From contig PGXL01000001.1 of the NCBI GenBank assembly GCA_002839095.1, positions 62,001-126,000 on the forward strand: DNA of 64,000 bases, in the 5' to 3' direction. The notes under the pieces are model-generated. The model did not search any database and was not told the DNA's origin. It was given only the letters and a program-made list of their open reading frames with translations. Within the stretch, counting starts at the first letter, position 1. Every line of letters starts with the position of its first letter. A program made the translations under genes and the position numbers. This document shows, one piece after another, positions 59,869-64,000 of this stretch. The DNA is from Tenericutes bacterium HGW-Tenericutes-2. Lineage in GTDB: Bacteria > Bacillota_I > Bacilli_A > Acholeplasmatales > Acholeplasmataceae.

Positions 59869-60656
59869 TGAATGTTAAGATTCTAGCAACTGGCTTAAAA
59901 TTTCCTGAAGGTCCTGTTGTAACAAATATAGGAAATATCTATTTTGTTGAATTACTTGGTGGTTCAATTACTGAGTATCATAGAGATACTGAAAAGGTAA
60001 CAAGATTTGATGTTGGTGGGGCACCAAATGGAATGATGGTGAAAGATGATCGAACATTACTTTTTTGTGACTCAAAAAAGCACGCTATACGCTCTCTTGA
60101 TGTAAAAACTGGTCTTACAAAAACACTTGCTGACCAAATCAACGGAGTTCCTTTTAGAGCACCAAATGACATCATTTCTGATAGTGATGGAAATATTTTA
60201 TTTACCTGTCCAGGTGGCTCTCAAAAAGAGGGAATTGGATATATGTGTGCAATAAATACTAAAAATGAAGTGTCAGTTATTGCAGAAAATATGTATTTTC
60301 CAAATGGTTTATTACTTATTAATGATGAGAAAAACATTATCATTAACGAGACATGGCAGCATAGACTATTAATTGGCGATTGGAATAAGAAAACATTAAA
60401 GATAGATAATATTAGACCTTTTTATGAAATCGGTGGTATTGCTGAACCTGATGGACTTACTCTATCTAAGGACAATTTGATTTTCGCAGCTGTTTATGGA
60501 ACTGGCATGATTTGGGTTTTTGATCTCAAAGGAAACTTGGTTAATCAAATTAAACTACCTGGAAATAATCCAACAAACCTATGCTTTGATCCGAAGGGTG
60601 AACTTGGGTTACTAGTAACAGAAGCTGAAAAAGGAATGTTATTGTCTATTAAATAA
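59868..60656 (+). CDS. SMP-30/gluconolactonase-family protein
   Basis: 262 residues forming a six-bladed propeller of the SMP-30/regucalcin/lactonase family. N-terminal FPEGPVV with the metal-binding Glu, GAPNGMMV, APNDIISDSDGNILFT with the Asn ligand, FPNGLLLINDEK and EPDGLTLSKDN with the Asp. Hydrolyses sugar lactones to aldonic acids, which fits the neighbouring dehydrogenase (makes lactone) and dehydratase (uses the acid). ATG overlaps the SDR stop codon (TAATG). Confidence 0.9.
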   Translation: MNVKILATGLKFPEGPVVTNIGNIYFVELLGGSITEYHRDTEKVTRFDVGGAPNGMMVKDDRTLLFCDSKKHAIRSLDVKTGLTKTLADQINGVPFRAPNDIISDSDGNILFTCPGGSQKEGIGYMCAINTKNEVSVIAENMYFPNGLLLINDEKNIIINETWQHRLLIGDWNKKTLKIDNIRPFYEIGGIAEPDGLTLSKDNLIFAAVYGTGMIWVFDLKGNLVNQIKLPGNNPTNLCFDPKGELGLLVTEAEKGMLLSIK

Positions 60657-60681
60657 AAAAAATAAAAGGAAAAGATTGCAC

Positions 60682-62193
60682 ATGAAAACTACTAGCACTA
60701 TTCATATTACAAATAAATACCAAAGCAGAGAACAAGACTTTCGTAATGGAGCTATTGTCTACCAGGTGTTAGTCGACCGTTTTGTTCAAAGTGTGAACCT
60801 AGAAGGAAAAAAAGATTTATACACTTATCCTAAGGTTTTAAAGTCCTGGAATGATATGCCTATGCCTGGACATTTTATGAATGATGTCAAATATTGGAGT
60901 CATGAACTTGAATATTTTGGTGGAGATCTCAAAAGCTTAGCTACAAAACTCGATTATCTAAAAACCTTAAATATTGATGTCTTATATTTAAACCCAATTT
61001 TTGAATCCTTATCGAATCATAAATATGATGCTACTGATTATTTAAAGATATCTACTGAGTATGGTACATTTGAGGATCTAGAGAGTTTATCGAATGAGCT
61101 TCATCAAATGAATATGAAGATTATTCTTGATGGTGTATTTAACCATATGGGAGTTGGCTCAACACTCTTTCAAGACGCCTTAAATCCAAATAGTCATTAT
61201 CGTGATTGGTTCTACTTTGGAGATCAATATCCAAAGGGTGTTAGACTATGGGCGGATGTTAATAGCTTACCCGAGCTTAACCTTGAAAATCCAGCTGTAA
61301 AGGACTTCTTATATAAAAAGGAAGACTCTGTTATCCGCTCTTATTTAAAGGCTGGTGTAGATGGATGGAGACTCGATGTTGCATTTGACCTTGGCTATCA
61401 AGTCTTAAGAGAGTTAACTGATTATGCACATCTAGAAAAAGAAGGTTCACTTATTGTTGGTGAAACTTGGAACTACCCTAAAGAGTGGTTAGGTGTTATG
61501 GATGGTGTTATGAATTTCACTCTACGAGAAATAATTTTTAACTCTATAAAAGGTGATTTTTCTCCAAAGCGAACAAACCATCTATTAAATTATATGGTTA
61601 GTGATTCTGGAATTGATGGACTACTCAAATCTTGGAATGTTTTAGATAATCACGATACAGATCGTATCAATCATAGACTACCCTCCTTTGAAGACCAAAT
61701 GCTAGCACAGGTTATGCAATTTACTTTTCCAGGTTCACCAAATCTATATTATGGAACTGAGCTTGGCATGGAAGGTGGAAATGATCCTTTAAATAGAGCA
61801 CCAATGAGATGGGATTTAAATAACGAGGATAATAAGATATTGAAATGGACCAAGTCATTGATTGACCTGCATCAAAATGAACGTGCTATAAAAGTTGGTG
61901 ATTATCTAGCTATTGAATCTGAAGGCTTAATTGCATTTGAAAGATATACAGATCAAGTATCTGACACAATATTAGTTTTCATTAATCCTACCAATGAAGA
62001 TGTAAGTGACATAGTTTTAGTTCCAGATTCAAGTTTAATGAATTACTCTAAATTTAAAACGATATTAGGAGAGCATGTTAAGGTAGAAATGCTAGCAGGA
62101 CTCCTTAAGATTCGTCTACCAAAAAAATCATTTACGATATTAAAGCCTTTAACTGAAGCAAAAGAAAGCTATACACCATATAAAAGAGTTTAA
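60682..62193 (+). CDS. GH13 alpha-glycosidase
   Basis: 503 residues, alpha-amylase family barrel. Conserved regions: DGVFNH (region I), GWRLDVAFD with nucleophile Asp (II), VGETW with acid/base Glu (III), LDNHDTDR with third Asp (IV). YYGTELGMEGGNDPLNRAPMRWD resembles cyclomaltodextrinase/neopullulanase and maltogenic enzymes, but the N-terminal CBM34 domain of those is missing. No signal peptide, so cytoplasmic: acts on imported malto-oligosaccharides. The ORF opens with TTG at 60676; AAAGGA supports the ATG at 60682. Last gene of the operon. Confidence 0.88.
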   Translation: MKTTSTIHITNKYQSREQDFRNGAIVYQVLVDRFVQSVNLEGKKDLYTYPKVLKSWNDMPMPGHFMNDVKYWSHELEYFGGDLKSLATKLDYLKTLNIDVLYLNPIFESLSNHKYDATDYLKISTEYGTFEDLESLSNELHQMNMKIILDGVFNHMGVGSTLFQDALNPNSHYRDWFYFGDQYPKGVRLWADVNSLPELNLENPAVKDFLYKKEDSVIRSYLKAGVDGWRLDVAFDLGYQVLRELTDYAHLEKEGSLIVGETWNYPKEWLGVMDGVMNFTLREIIFNSIKGDFSPKRTNHLLNYMVSDSGIDGLLKSWNVLDNHDTDRINHRLPSFEDQMLAQVMQFTFPGSPNLYYGTELGMEGGNDPLNRAPMRWDLNNEDNKILKWTKSLIDLHQNERAIKVGDYLAIESEGLIAFERYTDQVSDTILVFINPTNEDVSDIVLVPDSSLMNYSKFKTILGEHVKVEMLAGLLKIRLPKKSFTILKPLTEAKESYTPYKRV

Positions 62194-62203
62194 ATAGTTC
62201 AAA

Positions 62204-62232
62204 ATAAAAAAATCACCGAAAGTGATTTTTTT
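62204..62232. terminator. Bidirectional terminator
   Basis: AAATCAC (62210-62216) pairs with GTGATTT (62222-62228), loop CGAAA, extended by A-T pairs; A-run before and T-run after serve the glycosidase operon and the CPBP gene. Confidence 0.85.
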
Positions 62233-62259
62233 TATGTGCCATAATCTTTGGTAAAGTTC

Positions 62260-63045
62260 TTATATGCTTATTGCTGGATTTTTTTCAATATCTTTTAAAA
62301 GCTTTATTGAATAAAGTGCTGCAAAAATACCGAATATTATTGTAATAATTATTGTATAAATATCATATCGATGATTTACTGTTCCTAAATAAAACATCAC
62401 TTGGCCAAAGAAATTAAAGGTTGCATGTAATAGCATCGTTAACCAGAGGTTACCAGTTCTTAGAAACATAATAGCCCATAGCATACCAACAAGGAATGAA
62501 TACATAATTTGAAGCATGGTATCACCTAGAGATAGTCCATAAAAGATATTGACACTGTGTGATAATCCAAAAATAACAGAGGATATTACAATTGATAATA
62601 AAACCTTGTTTGGATGATTCTTAAACTTCTTTAATAATAAGATGAGTAAAATACCTCTAAATACTATTTCTTCAAAAAACCCAACACTGAAGCACTCAAT
62701 TAAATATAAATAGACTTGATAGATTGGTTCTGTTAGTATAGCTCTTCCATCAAGGAATGCGATGATTGGGAAATTATTTACAGAAACAATGAAAGCAGGA
62801 ATCATGATTAAAAGAGATTTCCATACGTTTTTAAATTTCAGTATTTTTTGTTCACCAAACCCAATTAAAATAATAATCAAGATCAATCCGCCAAGTGTTC
62901 TTAGTATCGAATTGGTAATCATCGTTTGAGTTTTAGTGTTTTCAAACAATTGAAAATCAACAAATGTAAAAATAACCATCAAAATGATGAGTGATAGAAT
63001 CATGATTTTATGATATGTTTGAATATTAATCTTCTTTTTTTCCAT
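62260..63045 (-). CDS. CPBP-family intramembrane metalloprotease
   Basis: 261 residues with about seven or eight hydrophobic segments. Catalytic motifs of the CAAX protease/bacteriocin-processing (Abi) family: FFEEIVFRG (EExxxR), FGLSHSVN with the first His, and LLHATFNFFGQ with the second His and Asn. Such proteins act in bacteriocin immunity or membrane-protein processing; the target here is unknown. Single gene, downstream of lgt but separated from it by a hairpin. Confidence 0.85.
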   Translation of the reverse strand: MEKKKINIQTYHKIMILSLIILMVIFTFVDFQLFENTKTQTMITNSILRTLGGLILIIILIGFGEQKILKFKNVWKSLLIMIPAFIVSVNNFPIIAFLDGRAILTEPIYQVYLYLIECFSVGFFEEIVFRGILLILLLKKFKNHPNKVLLSIVISSVIFGLSHSVNIFYGLSLGDTMLQIMYSFLVGMLWAIMFLRTGNLWLTMLLHATFNFFGQVMFYLGTVNHRYDIYTIIITIIFGIFAALYSIKLLKDIEKNPAISI

Positions 63046-63058
63046 AACACTCTTTCAA

Positions 63059-63096
63059 GAAAAAGATGTTAATACTCTTTTGCTGAGATTAACATC
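63059..63096 (-). terminator. lgt terminator
   Basis: GATGTTAAT (63065-63073) pairs perfectly with ATTAACATC (63088-63096), loop of 14; TTTTTCTT follows on the minus strand. Confidence 0.7.
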
Positions 63097-63105
63097 AATT
63101 TATAT

Positions 63106-63900
63106 CTAATGATTGACTGCCTTATTGGCTTTCAAATGCTTATATACTAGATAACAACCTAATACAATCATTAAAAAGCTCATGAATTGTGAAGGTGTAG
63201 GATATACATTATATTGAGTTGTAAATAGAGGGATAATAACACCACGTTCATCTCCACGGATAAACTCATTTAAAAATCTCCAAACACCATACCCAACTAG
63301 ATACGTTTCAACTTCTTTATTCTTAAAGAATTTCACATTTTTTAGAACAAAGAATAAAATAAATAAGAAGGAAGCTTCAAATAATTGTGTTGGATAAACA
63401 GATTGATCCGGATAGAGATCATGTGCATGACCGTATGGGAATATAACTCCTAAATAGGATTCAGTTGGAATACCAAAGCAACAGCCTGCAAAGAAACATC
63501 CAATACGACCAAATGCATGTGCTAGAACAACTCCAGTAATGACTGTATTCGCAATCTTTTTCATGTCCTTGTTGTCATCTTTATAGTAATACTTCATGAG
63601 AACAATGAATGCAGCAAAACCACCAATTAAAGCTCCTAGAAAGTTAATCGAACCAAATTCTAATTCTCCTTCTTTTATGGAGTGGAAGATTCCATCCAAT
63701 AAAAATGAGAAAACAAGTGCAAATACTAAGCTAATCGCAATTAATATAAGTAATCGATTGGTTTGTTTTTTTGAATAACCATCTTGTTTTTCAAATCGAT
63801 TACTAACGTAAAGAATCATAAAGAATATACCAATTAAGATCATTAAATCATACATTGGGATTGTATAACCAAAAATCTGAGGCAGTAAAAACGGATACAT
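63106..63900 (-). CDS. lgt: Prolipoprotein diacylglyceryl transferase Lgt
   Basis: 264 residues, seven hydrophobic segments. Transfers diacylglycerol from phosphatidylglycerol to the lipobox Cys of prolipoproteins. Signature HAFGRIGCFFAGCCFG (conserved His and Arg), PTQLFEASFLFILFF, and VWRFLNEFIRGDERG near the end. It serves the many lipoproteins in this window (OppA, PstS, the S41, 922-residue and DUF4349 proteins). AAGGAG precedes the ATG. The final 100 bases (63901-64000) are AT-rich leader with a TATGAT-like -10 but no further gene. Confidence 0.93.
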   Translation of the reverse strand: MYPFLLPQIFGYTIPMYDLMILIGIFFMILYVSNRFEKQDGYSKKQTNRLLILIAISLVFALVFSFLLDGIFHSIKEGELEFGSINFLGALIGGFAAFIVLMKYYYKDDNKDMKKIANTVITGVVLAHAFGRIGCFFAGCCFGIPTESYLGVIFPYGHAHDLYPDQSVYPTQLFEASFLFILFFVLKNVKFFKNKEVETYLVGYGVWRFLNEFIRGDERGVIIPLFTTQYNVYPTPSQFMSFLMIVLGCYLVYKHLKANKAVNH

Positions 63901-64000
63901 ATCATCAACTCCTTAGTGTTATTATTTTATCATATAAAGGATGTCTTGTTTTTATAATTACTGAAACTTTTTTCCACTTTAATGCATAGAAAATAATGTT

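Noticed and set aside
1-64000. CRISPR arrays, insertion sequences, prophage, rRNA genes
   Set aside because: No spaced repeat array, transposase, integrase, phage gene or rRNA sequence was found on reading both strands.

Overview
The window is AT-rich DNA with short intergenic gaps, Shine-Dalgarno sites close to AGGAGG and near-consensus TTGACA/TATAAT promoters. TGA is used as a stop (for example in sufD, purK and the ABC-2 ATPase gene), and the only tRNA-Trp seen has a CCA anticodon, so the standard code applies. The gene content is that of a fermentative low-G+C Bacillota: sufCDS, a one-chain pyruvate:ferredoxin oxidoreductase, a Bacillus-type PhoPR/Pst system, many lipoproteins plus Lgt, and CIRCE and cre sites. 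I infer a free-living relative of Acholeplasma, Izemoplasma or Haloplasma. That placement is inference; no rRNA gene lies in the window.

Layout. 1-1.8 kb: end of a suf operon on the minus strand (sufC, a short sufD, start of sufS). 1.9-2.1 kb: a structured, promoter- and terminator-bounded candidate small RNA. 2.2-4.4 kb: an S41-type lipoprotein on the plus strand. 4.5-12.1 kb: an oligopeptide ABC operon (oppA-B-C-D-F plus a small membrane protein) from a consensus promoter with a perfect cre palindrome. OppC carries a seven-blade RCC1-like propeller inserted in its first extracytoplasmic loop, and OppF carries a large helical insertion. 12.4-15.9 kb: nifJ, with a 9-bp-periodic repeat array upstream. 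16.2-22.5 kb: three surface or membrane proteins of unknown function and five tRNA genes (Leu, Gln, Gln, His, Trp). 22.5-29.6 kb: pstS-C-A-B-phoU-phoP-phoR behind PhoP-box repeats. 29.6-31.5 kb: an ABC-2 exporter. 32-35.9 kb: a glycerate/sugar-acid locus (cdaR, gntP, garK) in which gntP is interrupted by one in-frame TAA. 36-39 kb: an arsenic operon (arsR, permease, thioredoxin-like, acr3, arsC) with a tandem-repeat operator. 39.2-42 kb: a CBS protein, CIRCE-controlled hsp20, and a DUF4349 lipoprotein with two small membrane proteins.

42-54 kb holds a nine-gene inosinate synthesis operon, purEKLCFMNHD, headed by a guanine-class purine riboswitch with its own terminator. 54.1-57.7 kb: two diguanylate cyclases and an NAD-dependent epimerase-like protein. 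57.9-62.2 kb (plus strand): a sugar-acid dehydratase, an SDR, an SMP-30 lactonase and a GH13 glycosidase. 62.3-63.9 kb: a CPBP-family membrane protease and lgt.

Regulation is readable almost throughout: CcpA (cre) at opp and perhaps suf, PhoP at pst, ArsR at ars, HrcA (CIRCE) at hsp20, a purine riboswitch at pur, and possibly Rex at nifJ. The most unusual feature is the RCC1 propeller in OppC. Together with the enlarged OppF and PstA it suggests that importer subunits in this lineage have acquired extra domains. No insertion sequence, prophage or CRISPR array was seen.
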